A DNA stretch of 57,500 nucleotides from Neocallimastix lanati (nom. inval.) (GCA_016946835.1 JACVTC010000231.1:2501-60000); one strand, 5' to 3'. Numbered from the stretch's first letter, positions 1-11,247 are shown. Numbers and translations: made by a program. Notes: generated by a model not told the origin, from the letters alone.

Positions 1-3000
1 GCTGGTTTTGGTGGTATTTTGGATGAAGCTAATGTTGAATTAGAATTAACTTTATTAATAATTTGTTTAACTATTGGTTTGGTGTTCCCGGAGAAGAGGA
101 TGAAACATAATTATTACCTAATTTTGAAATATCTGGTTTCGGAGCAATAGCCGGTTTTGGTGTTCCTGGAGAAGAGGATGAAATAGAATTACTATTTAAT
201 TTTGAAATATCTGGTTTAGGAGCAATAGCTGGTTTTGGTGTTCCTGGAGTAGAAGACGAGACGGAACTATTACCTAATTTTGAAATCTCTGGTTTAGGAC
301 TAATAGTTGGTTTTGGTCCTGATTTTGGTGATGAACTAGCTGATTTTGGTGTTTCGGATCTTGTTTTAGATCTCGGTTTAGGAGGTGTAGGAGCTGGTTT
401 TGAAGATGATACATTTTTTATAGAAGAAGGTGTTATTTGTTTATTATCTGCTGTTTTATTTGCTGCTCTTGGAGGTGGCGGAGCAGGTTTTGGTGGTTTT
501 GGTGTTGATGGTAATGACGATGATGGCGTTCCTATATTAGATGAATTAGCAGAAGTTGGAGATGCTACTATAGATGACTTTACTGCTGGTTTAAATGATT
601 TCTTATAACTATTTGTTGCATTAGAAGCACTAATTGAACTAAGAGGTCTAATTGGGGATGAAACTTTACTTCCATTATTACTATCACTATATACACTACT
701 TGGTCTACTACTTGGTCTACTACTATTAGAGGAAGATTGAGATCCTCTTTTTTTGGTTTTGGTGGCTGATGAGGTCTAGTATATGTTCTTATCGGTTTTG
801 GTAGTATTTGAGATGGAGAATTTTCAGCTATTTCATCTAACTCTGAAGCAAATGGATTAATAGATTTAGTATCACTAGTATTCACACTAATTTCTCTTGA
901 ATGTGAGGAAATACTATTTGTTTCATTAGTTTGAAGAGTAGTACCACTGTCAAAAGTTGCAATTTCATTAACTAAATTACTACTTGTATAACTATTATTA
1001 ACTGCAGTAAAAGTACTATTTATTGAATGAACTGGAGATACGTCAGTTCTAATTGAATCATTAGATGAAATGCTAAAAGTATCTGGTGATCGTAGATCAT
1101 TAAGAAGTCTTAAATCCCACCAATGAGAAGTTTCTGAACTAGCAATCTTTGGTTCAGGATAGATTTCAGTATCATCACTATCATCATCTAAGAATGGATT
1201 TGTTCTATAAATCATTCCATTAGCTTGACTTTTTTTATAAGAATCTAATTGCTTATTATATAATTCCTTTTCAATATTTCTTTTTATTTCTTTATCAATA
1301 ATTGTAATTTCTACATCGAATAAAGATTTAACAGGCTTATGATCAGATGTACGAAGATTGGTTGTAGATTTATAATACTTTTGATTAATATGTTTAGCTT
1401 TAAATAGGATTCTATCACACCATGCTGGAATTCTAGCCTTTTCTGATGAATCATATTCATCAGTACCGATATCATATTTATATGTAGGTTGAAAAGTAAT
1501 TGGACCTTCTTGGTATCCATAAAACGCCTTACCTTCTAACATTTGATTAATTAATTGATCACTATTTAATAATTCTTCTAAATCACCAATATAAGCTTTT
1601 TGACGAACATATTCATTGGGTAAATCAATACGATAATTGAAATCACCAGTCCAAATAACAATATCATGATCTTTAATTTTTCTTCCTCCCTTAAAATTAA
1701 TACCTTCGGAAATTGTATTATAATCTCTATTTCTATCTTCAATATTTTGTTGACCCGCAGCTAAGTGAGCTGTTACAAAACATAAAGAGGAATCACAATA
1801 ATTCATACTAATTGCTACACCACCTTTATTACCAGCTAAACCTTTCAAACCTGTTTTGATTAATACTGATTCAACATTTCTAATTTTATCTACATCTTTA
1901 TCTCTAATATAAACAGCAATAAAAGCGCCAACTAATTGCTTAGATTTTAAATGAATATAACTAGAATCTAATTTTTTTAAAAATTTCAAAATTTCATTTT
2001 CCCAAATCTGTCTTTTTTCTGGATCTGTTGACATAACTTGTTGAGGTGTTAATTCTACAATTTCTTCAATACCAATAACATATATATCAGGTAATTTATC
2101 ATCATCTGGATAAAGCCATTGATATATATCTTCATTACCATAACTTGGAGGTGGACGTCCATTGACATTCCATGTACCTGCAAAGATAGTAATACTTCCT
2201 TTAGAACTAAATTTATGAATTTGTTTTTGTAATTTAGCTTGAACAGCATCGGATAACGGATCATGTAAAATAACATCTTTCTGATTATCAAATCTACCCA
2301 AAAGAAGATTAATTGTTTCCTGTCTTGATTTATCAAAGAAAGCATTATTAACAAAACGATTAATACTCTTTTTAGCATCATTTAGGTAACCTAATACGGT
2401 TTGTTTACCCTTTCTTGTAATAGATGACTTTAAAGCACCAGTACCAGCATAAATTCGACTTAAAGAATCACCGTTATCAGCCCAAATATTCTTAAATACT
2501 GTTTTAAAGTTATCATCTCCATATACCAAAGAGCAATAATTTGCATTATTCTCATTATAAAAAAATTTTCTAAAGACATAAAGGGCAATATATGTTTGTA
2601 CAACATTTGTACGATCAAGACAATCTAAACAATTAACACGAACAACACCTAATTGTTTACTTACAATTTCATTATTTTTCATTAAGAAATAGGAATAGTT
2701 TTCTAAATCATTACTTATAGTTCTTATGATTTCTTCACAATCCCTATATTCACCACTCTTATATTCTTCATGAAAATCAAAATCTAATTTATTCAAATAA
2801 TTTTTAATACTTTTTGGACTATTTCTAAAATGTTTATCATATTCCTGCCCTAAAAAGTTTTCACCCGAGCCTTCCTTTCTACTTAATAAATTAATAATAT
2901 AGACATGACCATATTTCTGATAATATATAAAAATTACCATTAAATTTTAAGATATCGATATTTATTTATTTATTAATAAGTTTTACGTGATTTGTTATAA

Positions 3001-4726
3001 AGATGATATTAATATATAATAATAGCATTAATAATATAATATTATATATATAATAAAATGGAAAAAATATATAATGAAAATATTAATAAATAATGAAAAT
3101 AATAATGATATTACGTATAAATAAAATATATGATTAATTGAAAAATTTTTAAAATAATATTAACAAAATCGATAAAATATTTTTGAATTTACTTTTATCA
3201 TTTTTTCAAAGTGTCTTTTAAAAGCAGGAGCAGTTGATTCCATCCCTCGAGATAATTCAATTCTTTTTTCAGTTTTTAATATTTGCGTTTAAAATTATAT
3301 ATTTAAAAGATATTATTAAAAGTTTTTTTTTTTTTTTTTTTTAATATTAATATTTAAATAAATAAATAAATAAATAAATTAAATTAAATTAAATTAAATT
3401 ATTAGATAAATCTCTTACTTGTGTGTCATTTGCGCTGTTTGAGGTTGTTCCCAAAAGAGTGGTACACTTCCACGAATTAGTAAAAAGGAAAAATAATATT
3501 CATAATTATGGAAAAGAATTTCACTTTTTATATTGAAAAAAGGAAATTCAATTAATTATTAATTAAAAATTTTATAAAAATTAATACTAATTAAAATCAA
3601 AATATTTATTTTATCTATTTATTTATTAATAAATAAATATATATATAATTATAATTTATTGTTATCATACCTTTCAACATAATTAGCTACATTACCATCA
3701 TCATCAATACCTCTTGCATTATAACGAGTTCCTACTCTTTTACAACTTAACCTTGATATTAAACACATTTGTGCTTCTTCATCAACAGTCCTTATATTAC
3801 TTATTGAGACAAAACCTTGGATAACTACTAATAATATACCACTTCTATCCAATTCCAATTTTTCTATATCCAATAAATGCTTTCTAAAATTTAAAAGTTC
3901 TTTTAAAAGATATTTATTCCAGAAAAAATTGCTGTTTGCATTTTCTAAATATGATAAAGAATTTTTAGTTCCAATTTCAAAAAATCTATTTTGGGCGCAA
4001 TGTGTTAAATCAAAATCATTAGAATAATAAAACGTTCCTCTTGATAAATACTTAATCAAATCATAACATGGGTGAGTTTCAAAACTAATATTGCTTTCTT
4101 CGTCTTGAATTAATGCCTGCAATTTTTTATCGAGGTAATAATCATATAAATCGTGATTTAAAGAAATAAATGAAACTTCAGTAATACGATAAATAGTTTT
4201 ACCATCAAATACCCCGAGATTATCAATTTGAGTTACTAAAGCCAAAAAAGTTTCTTTATTAATATTTATTATTATTAATTTTTTCGAACATTTATTTAAT
4301 TATGTAAATTTAATAAAAAATAAAAATGAAATAATAATATTAAAGAATTAAAAATTATTAATGCAATAAAAATACAAAATATATACATATTTATTATTTA
4401 AAAAACATATAAATCTCTATACATTAACATTATAAAATCATATATATTTAACTTAAAAATATATAAAAGTTTAATATTATTTATTTTAAGTAATTACCAT
4501 CTTTAACACAAATTAAACCTAAACAACCATAAATACCATCTGAATAACATTTGCAATCATCAAGATTTAGTGCAGAAACAGGTAAATAATTAGCTACATA
4601 CATATTATTCATAACTGAATAATGTTGGTATAAAATTAAAGCATATCCATTGTTTATATTCTTTTGTGTAATAATGACCTGCCGTAAATTATTATATTCT
4701 TGTTTTATATATACGCAGCATTCCAT
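1..4726 (-). CDS. Synaptojanin-type phosphoinositide phosphatase, copy A (3' end off window)
   Basis: Predicted dual phosphoinositide phosphatase acting on membrane PI(4)P/PI(4,5)P2, by analogy with synaptojanin and yeast Inp52/53. Exons on the minus strand, joined in phase: 4726-4498, 4253-3671, 3523-3419, 3262-3193 and 2916 to the left edge. The N-terminal SAC domain shows RGSVPLFWEQ and an intact Cx5R catalytic motif (RVNCLDCLDRTN). The 5-phosphatase domain follows with GTWNVNGRPP, IGIEEIVEL, GDFNYRI, PAWCDRILFKA and TSDHKPV. A Ser/Pro/Lys-rich tail with PPKP-type motifs follows and leaves the window. The start is ATG 4726 (MECCVYIK), matched by the paralogue at 16267. Two one-base frame breaks in A-runs (about 748-754 and about 78-80) interrupt the tail. 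Copy B at 12966-16267 shares the exon structure. Confidence 0.9.
76..308 (-). repeat. Three tandem 26-residue repeats in the Pro-rich tail of synaptojanin A
   Basis: On the plus strand, units begin with GGTTT(T)GGTGTTCC at 76, 153 and 231 and end at 308. Unit lengths are 77, 78 and 78 bp. Read on the minus strand each unit encodes a 26-residue block with PGTPKPAIAPKP and DISKL cores. The 77-bp unit lacks one T of a TTTT run, which shifts the frame there. Such PxxP-rich blocks are typical SH3-ligand tails of synaptojanins; that role is inferred here. Confidence 0.85.
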
Positions 4727-5710
4727 TTTTTAAAACTATTATATAAAATTATTTTTTAAATTTATTTAATAATAATAAATCATTAATATATTTCATAATT
4801 ATTATAATTATTAATTAAATGTCATTTACAAATTAAAAAAATAATAAAAGAATTAAAAATTATTTTGATATTATAATATTTTATACAAATTACTATTATA
4901 ATTGTTTTATAACCAACACAAATATTTTATAATTATTTAAATTTAAGGTATAGTAATAAGAACAATTTATTTAAATATTTAAAATTACTTTATATTGTAT
5001 TTATACTTTATAATTAAAATATGAATTATATAATATAATAAAAATTAATTATAAATTTTTATATATTTTGATATATAAAAATCAATTTATATTTAAAAAA
5101 CAAAAAATAAATTATATTAAATTAATACTTCTCAAAATATTCAGAATTATTTGTTATTGTCAATTATTATTGTGCTTTAAATTATAAACACTAACTTCTT
5201 TAATTTATATATTAATATTTTCAAATTACTTATTTTTCAGAAAAAAAGTTTTTATATGTAAAATGTTTTGTTATGTAAATAATAATTATTATATTTGTTA
5301 ATTTTATAATAAATTATTTTTTATTTTTACTTTTTATTTTCTCTTATTTTTTCCTATTCAATATAAAGACATTATACTTTTCGAAGTTAAAGATTACACT
5401 TTTTTTAAAAGATGTAAAATTTTTCAAAATAATTTTTTTATTTATTAATAATAGAATCTACATATATATATATATTATTTTTAATTAATTATATTATAAA
5501 TATAATATATTAATTATTTTAATTATTTTAATACTTTTTCCCTTTATGAATTAAAATTTAATTTTATATATCTATTCATAGTAATAAATAGATATATTAA
5601 TTATTAAATAATTAATAGTAAATAAATGAATAACACTAGAAATAATATCAATTATAGTATAAGGTGTATAAAGTTAAGGTTATATATATTTAATGTCAAT
5701 AATATATGTA
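4727..5710. other. AT-rich intergenic DNA upstream of synaptojanin A
   Basis: Almost purely A/T sequence between the start of synaptojanin A and the retrotransposon insertion. It should hold the promoter of that gene, but no distinct element stands out from the background. I see no gene here. Confidence 0.6.
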
Positions 5711-5715
5711 CTTTT
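5711..5715. repeat. Target-site duplication, left copy (CTTTT)
   Basis: The five bases CTTTT directly precede the left LTR and recur at 11471-11475 directly after the right LTR. This is the length normally made by Ty1/copia integrases. Confidence 0.85.
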
Positions 5716-5938
5716 TGTTGTGAAATATATAACTTTATTAATAAATATCAAAGGTGTACATATATTAAATTTTAATTTTACATGTATTTTATACTATTAC
5801 ATTTACACATGATTCACATACATTTATTTTATTTTACGCCACTATTACGTACGCTAGCTCATATATCTATGTTATACTATATACATTATATTATTTATAT
5901 TATTTATACTTGTGTAATATTAAACTTAATTTCTAACA
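5716..5938 (-). repeat. 3' LTR of the copia element (left on the plus strand)
   Basis: This 223-bp copy is identical to 11248-11470. In element orientation it begins TGTTAGAAATTAAG and ends TTTCACAACA. It lies immediately after the polypurine tract, so it is the 3' LTR. Confidence 0.93.
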
Positions 5939-5946
5939 TTCCCCCG
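5939..5946 (-). other. Polypurine tract of the copia element
   Basis: Read on the minus strand, ACGGGGGAA runs directly into the LTR start TGTTAG. A purine run with Gs next to the 3' LTR primes plus-strand DNA synthesis in LTR retroelements. It is conspicuous here because G-runs are rare in this DNA. Confidence 0.85.
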
Positions 5947-5951
5947 TAAGT

Positions 5952-8900
5952 TTAATATTCATAAATTTTGTATAGTAAAGAGTTCTTGAATTTTTTCGTT
6001 AAAGTACCATTAAGGTATTTGGTAAAACCGTCTGCAATATTGTATTGTGATTTGATATACTTGAGGTCTATTTTATCTTCTTTTATCAATTCTCTTATTT
6101 TATGATATCTCAAATCTATGTGTCTTGATTTTGGATTAATTGTTTCATTCTTACTATTATAAATTGCAGCTCTATTATCAATGTTAATTGTTATACAATC
6201 AATTTTTATGCCTAATTCATTCAGTAAATTTCTTAACCATATACATTTCAAAGCACATTCATTCAGACTATAATATTCACTTTCAGCGGTAGATATAGCT
6301 ACGCAGTGTTGCAACTTTGAATACCATGTCACAGGAGCTGAACCCATAAATATTACGAAACCAGTAGTTGATCTTTTTGTCTCTCTATCACCACCTAGAT
6401 CTGCGTCTACATATACTCTTATATTAATGTCTTTAGTAATCTTTAAACCATAATGTTTTGTACCTTTTAAGTATCTAAAAATCTTGATAACATTCATCCA
6501 ATCTTCGAGAGTAGGATCTTGATTCTTTCTAGTAGCTTTACTTGTCGCATACATAATATCTGGTCTTGTTCCCATAGCTAAATATAGTAAGCATCCTACA
6601 GCCTGCATATATGTAGTTTTATCAAACTTTGTTTCTCTTAATTTCTCATTTTCAGTATACATCATATTTGATATCGCATTGTATTTATCAATGTCAAATC
6701 TATCTAAGATATCATTTAAATATTGTATTTGATGCATAATATAACCATCCTTGCATTTAATAAATTTGATTCCTATTATGAAATCAACCATTCCTAAGTC
6801 ACTTAAATTGAATTTGTCTTTAATTTCTAATTTAATTCTATCTATAACACTTTTCTTTCCAGAAATTAGGATATCATCAACATAAATAGCAATTATACAA
6901 ATAATATTCTTATTCTTATCTTTCAATATATAAACACATGGTTCGCTCTTTAATCTTTCAAAACCTATTTCAGTAAGAACACTATCTAATTTATTATTCC
7001 ACATACGACCAGCTTGTTTTAAGCCATAAATCGCTTTGTTCAACTTCCAATAGCCTTTACCATAATCTTCACTACCTTCAGGTATTTCCATATATAATTC
7101 TTCCTCTAAGTCAGCATTTAAATATGCCGCTTTAATATCAATTTGATAAATTTCAAAACCATAATAAATTGAAATTGCTATAATGACTCTTAACGAATCT
7201 TGCTTTAAAGTAGGTGAGAATGTTTCTATATAGTCTATTCCATAAATTTGAGTAAAACCGCGAGCAACTAACCTCGCCTTAAATCTTATAATTATACCTA
7301 CGTCATTTCTCTTATAGCTAAATACCCACTTAGCTGAAATTATATTCTTTCCTTTTGGAATTTCTTTAACAAGTGTGTACACTTCCATATCCTTCATGTT
7401 ATTTAATTCAGTTTCAATTGCCTTTAACCATTCCTCTTTATCAGGTCTATCAAATATATCTTTATACGAGTTTGGTAACGGTAATTCCATTTCACTACAA
7501 TTTAATGCAACTAAATTATAATAATTACTTGCTCTCCTTTTCTTATAATTATTACTTTCATTCCTATCATTTAATTCTTCTTCATTCATTTCTTCAACAT
7601 GTTTTCTTTTAGATAAAATACTTTCTTTATCTTTATTCATATTATCCGAAGTACTTACATTTGATTTACTTGCATATGGTTTATTTATGTTTTGTTTGTT
7701 TATATTTTGGTTAATTTCCGCATTAGAATTTCCAGATGTTGAGCTTGAATTATTATTTCTATTCGTTAAATTATTTAAATCAATTGATTTTCCATCACGC
7801 TTATTATAATCTCCATTATCTGTAATTCTTGGTATTTTACTGATTATTTCTTCTACCCTAGTATTATTATATTTCGAATTATTTTGAGTTAACTGGTTTA
7901 CATTATTGATATTATTTACATTATTAATTGAATTAGTTTGGTCATTTAAGTTGTTTCTATTATTCTTGTTAACATTATCATTTTGAATTGCTTGATTTAA
8001 GTTGTCATTTGGACTGCCTTGTTTTAAATTGTTGTTCGAAATAACTTGATTTAAATTATTTAAATTACCTTGATTTAAATTGTTCGAGTTAAATTGATCA
8101 TTATTGTCTGAATTATTTTGATTTGAATTATTGTTTAAATTATTTTGATTTAAATGGTCTACATCATTTGAATTTAATTGATTTAAATTATTTTGATTAA
8201 TATTTGAATTATTAGAAACGTTTAGATTTTGGTAATTTATGGGATGTCCATTCTGAGAATTTAAAACAGGAGAGGGAAAGTTTTGTGCTGTATAATTATA
8301 ATAATTTGGAGGAATACAATAATTTAAATTATTATATGGATTTAAATTATATTGATTTGGAGCATAATGATTTTGGAAATTATTTGGATAATTTACAAAT
8401 GCATATGGATTATAATAATATAAATTATTAGGAGGTGGATAATCTAAATTATTGTAGTAATAGTTTGTGTACCCATTTATATTATCATTTATGTTGTTGT
8501 TCATATTATTATTATTATCTACATTATTGTTTGTACTATTTTCCATATTGTTATTATTTTCATTTATACTTTTATCATTTACGTTATTGTCCTCAAAGTC
8601 TACAACGTCTTCATCATCATTACTTCCCCCGATTTCATAATAAGGAGTGAAATTTATTAAATCCGGAGGAGAAGGAGGAGCAGAACCATTACCAGGAATA
8701 TCTTCAAAAAATACAACAGAACGAGAAATAACAACTTTATTATTAGTGATATCAAAAATCCTATAAGCAGTTGGGTTGGTATCGTATCCAAGAAAGATAC
8801 CTGGGAGGGAAGAGTTAGTTAATTTATTTCTAAACTGTTTAGGGACAAGGAAAAAGACTTGACAACCAAAGACTCTAAACCTTGAATAATCGACTTTTTC

Positions 8901-10187
8901 ATTATAAAGAAGTTCATACGGAACATTATTATCAATACCTCTATGTGGCATCCTATTGTGGATATAGTTAGCTGTCCTAATGGCATCCTCCCAGAAAACA
9001 TGATTAAGGCGGGCATCCTCTAACATCGCTCTAGCATTTGGAAGGAGAGAACCGTGTAACCTTTCGATACGTCCATTTTGTTGAGGTTCGTAAGGGACAG
9101 AAAACTCATGTGTAATTCCATTAATATTACAAAACTCTATAATTTTATTGTTAGTAAACTCTGTTCCATTGTCAGTCCGTAATCTTTTAATATTTTTATT
9201 AAATATGTTTTTAATGTTATTATACCAATTTAAAAAGGCGTTAAAAACATCACGTTTGGATTTGATAAATAAGACCCAACCAAAACGAGTGTAATCATCT
9301 AAAATAGAAACAAAGTATTTATTTCCATACATGGACCTACTATTAATAGTAACAGTGTCCATATGAACCAATTCAAATGGTTCAGTAGCGCGACTATCTG
9401 AGGGGTAATGTGGGAAACTTTTTAATTTTGTTTTCGCACACGTCTTGCATTTACATTTTATATATATTCTTTTTAATGTTTTCCTAAGTGTTCCTAGATT
9501 ATAATGTCCCAAACGTCTATGCCATACGTAGAGACTTTCCTCTTCTTCACTATTGGCATTATTACAATTGATATCATTATTATAAAAATTTATTTTATTC
9601 TTGGAAGTCCAAATAATATAAGTTCTGGAATAATTTGAATATGTTGTACAGATTCTATTATTTTTACTATTAAATAATATTACACAATTTTTATTATTTC
9701 TTTTACAAAAAACAGTTTTGTATCCTTGTTCGGATAAACAGTCTACTGAGAGTAAATTTTTCTTGAATGAGGGAACATACAATACATTTTTAAGAGTAAT
9801 TTTGTTGTCATTTATATAACCTATGTAAGTACCTATTCCTCTGCACTTAACGTATTCACCATTGGCGAAATAAATTCTCCGATTGTGTTTTTTATAATTT
9901 GATAATAGATTTGGATCACATATCATATGGTATGTGGTGCCAGAATCTAGTGTCCATGTACTAATATTTTTGGTTAATTTATTTTTATTATTATCATTTA
10001 ATTTTTTATTTTGTTTATTTTTATTTTCTTTAAAATAAGATGGTTTGTTGAATGGGAGAATACTTCTTGATGCATTACCTGTTTCAATATTATACGTATC
10101 ATTATAGTCTTTGAAAAAGTATTCTCTGTGTTTATCTTGTTTATTTACTTCATTTACTGTGCTGTTTAGGCAACGCGTTTCGCCTCC
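5952..10187 (-). CDS. pol: Copia pol: protease, integrase, reverse transcriptase, RNase H
   Basis: The open frame is read +1 relative to gag. Translation probably enters it by frameshifting near 10182-10188, since no convincing start codon precedes the first conserved domain. Protease motif DSGTTYH is at about 9937-9949. The integrase zinc finger (WHRRLGH..CKTCAK) is at about 9430-9540, with DDE-core residues in HMDTV, RTDNGTEF and QQNGRIERLHG. Reverse transcriptase carries KARLVARGFTQ, QIDIKAAYLN and the YVDD catalytic box at about 6870-6884. RNase H has YVDADLGGD and STAESEYYS. A very Asn-rich linker (about 7560-8640) separates integrase from reverse transcriptase. The frame is uninterrupted to the stop at 5952. 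Confidence 0.93.
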   Translation of the reverse strand, partial: GGETRCLNSTVNEVNKQDKHREYFFKDYNDTYNIETGNASRSILPFNKPSYFKENKNKQNKKLNDNNKNKLTKNISTWTLDSGTTYHMICDPNLLSNYKKHNRRIYFANGEYVKCRGIGTYIGYINDNKITLKNVLYVPSFKKNLLSVDCLSEQGYKTVFCKRNNKNCVILFNSKNNRICTTYSNYSRTYIIWTSKNKINFYNNDINCNNANSEEEESLYVWHRRLGHYNLGTLRKTLKRIYIKCKCKTCAKTKLKSFPHYPSDSRATEPFELVHMDTVTINSRSMYGNKYFVSILDDYTRFGWVLFIKSKRDVFNAFLNWYNNIKNIFNKNIKRLRTDNGTEFTNNKIIEFCNINGITHEFSVPYEPQQNGRIERLHGSLLPNARAMLEDARLNHVFWEDAIRTANYIHNRMPHRGIDNNVPYELLYNEKVDYSRFRVFGCQVFFLVPKQFRNKLTNSSLPGIFLGYDTNPTAYRIFDITNNKVVISRSVVFFEDIPGNGSAPPSPPDLINFTPYYEIGGSNDDEDVVDFEDNNVNDKSINENNNNMENSTNNNVDNNNNMNNNINDNINGYTNYYYNNLDYPPPNNLYYYNPYAFVNYPNNFQNHYAPNQYNLNPYNNLNYCIPPNYYNYTAQNFPSPVLNSQNGHPINYQNLNVSNNSNINQNNLNQLNSNDVDHLNQNNLNNNSNQNNSDNNDQFNSNNLNQGNLNNLNQVISNNNLKQGSPNDNLNQAIQNDNVNKNNRNNLNDQTNSINNVNNINNVNQLTQNNSKYNNTRVEEIISKIPRITDNGDYNKRDGKSIDLNNLTNRNNNSSSTSGNSNAEINQNINKQNINKPYASKSNVSTSDNMNKDKESILSKRKHVEEMNEEELNDRNESNNYKKRRASNYYNLVALNCSEMELPLPNSYKDIFDRPDKEEWLKAIETELNNMKDMEVYTLVKEIPKGKNIISAKWVFSYKRNDVGIIIRFKARLVARGFTQIYGIDYIETFSPTLKQDSLRVIIAISIYYGFEIYQIDIKAAYLNADLEEELYMEIPEGSEDYGKGYWKLNKAIYGLKQAGRMWNNKLDSVLTEIGFERLKSEPCVYILKDKNKNIICIIAIYVDDILISGKKSVIDRIKLEIKDKFNLSDLGMVDFIIGIKFIKCKDGYIMHQIQYLNDILDRFDIDKYNAISNMMYTENEKLRETKFDKTTYMQAVGCLLYLAMGTRPDIMYATSKATRKNQDPTLEDWMNVIKIFRYLKGTKHYGLKITKDINIRVYVDADLGGDRETKRSTTGFVIFMGSAPVTWYSKLQHCVAISTAESEYYSLNECALKCIWLRNLLNELGIKIDCITINIDNRAAIYNSKNETINPKSRHIDLRYHKIRELIKEDKIDLKYIKSQYNIADGFTKYLNGTLTKKFKNSLLYKIYEY

Positions 10188-11139
10188 CATCATAGTTTTT
10201 ATCATTTTTGTAATATTTATTATTATTATAATTTTTATTATTATTTCTATTATTATTAAATTTATTTTTATTATATTTGTAATAATTGTTATTATTATTT
10301 TTATTAAAATTCTTTCTATTATTACATTCACTTTGATAGTGACCTTTTTTACCACAACTCCAACATTCAATATTATTTTTATAATTTTTATTATTATATT
10401 TATTATTATTATTACTATAGTTTTTATTGGTATAATTACTTTGAACATTTGGCGTATTAAGATTTGAAACAATATTTTCCGATTTTTCTTTCTTTTCTTT
10501 TACTCTTTTTAGTAGCTGTACCCTTTCAATTAACTTTTTGGTAGTATCTTCCCAGTCCGTTTGTAGGTCTATTAAATTTGTTTTTATAGTTAATTCTTCT
10601 GGCATAGCATTAAATAGATAAATAAATTTTTCCTTAAATTCTAGTTTTTCTCCGAGATTTTCAAGTTCCTTAAACTTTAAATTCATATTAGAGATAAATA
10701 TGGACAACGATGGATCACTTTCTGGGTCGTATTTTGAGTGATTAAGGGAATCTTTAATTTCCTCAATTCTATCCTTTTCATCACTTAAATTTAGGTTTAC
10801 TATCATCCTATAGATTTCATATGCTGTACCAGATATGAAATCTATACTGGATGCTAGTTCTTCATTAATACTATTTAAAATAATTTCCTTGACCTTAGCA
10901 TCATTTTTGAGGACCTCACTTTTTGTTCCTTTTTTATAATAAGTGTTTATAGTGTCATCCACTAGAATTAAATTTTGTTTTTCTTCTTCCTTTAAAGTGG
11001 AACCATCCACTTTTTCAATTTTGACACTATTAAGATAATCCGTTAAATTAAATCTCCTTAATAATAAATACAATTGTTGTTTCCACAACTTAAAATTAGA
11101 GCTATTTAGCTGATCTTTTGTTTTTAAGACTTCGGACAT
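10150..11139 (-). CDS. gag: Copia gag with CCHC zinc knuckle
   Basis: A 329-residue frame from ATG 11139, the first ATG after the leader. The N-terminal half is the helical copia-type capsid region (NFKLWKQQLYLLL near the start). A single CX2CX4HX4C knuckle (CWSCGKKGHYQSEC) at about 10324-10365 would bind RNA during packaging. The C-terminus is an Asn/Lys/Tyr-rich tail. The frame ends at 10150 and overlaps pol, which is in the +1 frame. Confidence 0.92.
   Translation of the reverse strand: MSEVLKTKDQLNSSNFKLWKQQLYLLLRRFNLTDYLNSVKIEKVDGSTLKEEEKQNLILVDDTINTYYKKGTKSEVLKNDAKVKEIILNSINEELASSIDFISGTAYEIYRMIVNLNLSDEKDRIEEIKDSLNHSKYDPESDPSLSIFISNMNLKFKELENLGEKLEFKEKFIYLFNAMPEELTIKTNLIDLQTDWEDTTKKLIERVQLLKRVKEKKEKSENIVSNLNTPNVQSNYTNKNYSNNNNKYNNKNYKNNIECWSCGKKGHYQSECNNRKNFNKNNNNNYYKYNKNKFNNNRNNNKNYNNNKYYKNDKNYDGRRNALPKQHSK
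10182..10188 (-). promoter_or_regulatory. Candidate +1 programmed frameshift heptamer GGG AGG C
   Basis: In gag frame the minus strand reads GAT GGG AGG CGA; in pol frame it reads ATG GGA GGC GAA. A +1 slip of the Gly codon GGG to GGA joins gag to pol here. AGG and CGA should be rare codons in so AT-rich a genome, which would cause the pause such sites need. Ty1 uses CUU AGG C, sharing the AGG C half. The site is inferred, not proven. Confidence 0.45.
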
Positions 11140-11225
11140 TTTTTTTTTTATTTTTTTTTTTTTTATTTAAAATTAATCAAAATTAAAACCTCTTTAAACT
11201 TTACTATAACTCTTCTAGTACACTT

Positions 11226-11247
11226 AGAGTCATTGAGACTCTTAATC
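11226..11247 (-). other. Primer-binding site resembling an internal tRNA-Lys(CUU) segment
   Basis: Directly after the 5' LTR the element reads GATTAAGAGTCTC. The complementary strand, read as tRNA, gives GAGACUCUUAAUC, which matches the anticodon arm of eukaryotic tRNA-Lys(CUU) with loop CUCUUAA. Upstream bases UAGAG(U)CAU also resemble the end of that tRNA's D-arm. The sequence does not look like the complement of a tRNA 3' end (TGG). This suggests priming by a cut half-tRNA, as in Drosophila copia and yeast Ty5, but with Lys instead of initiator Met. Confidence 0.6.

Noticed and set aside
7373-8650. Plus-strand frames opposite pol
   Set aside because: They are antisense shadows of the Asn-rich linker and reverse transcriptase.
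10188-10472. Upstream extension of pol rich in Ile
   Set aside because: It is the gag Asn/Lys tail read in another frame, without an ATG start; pol-specific sequence begins near 10187.
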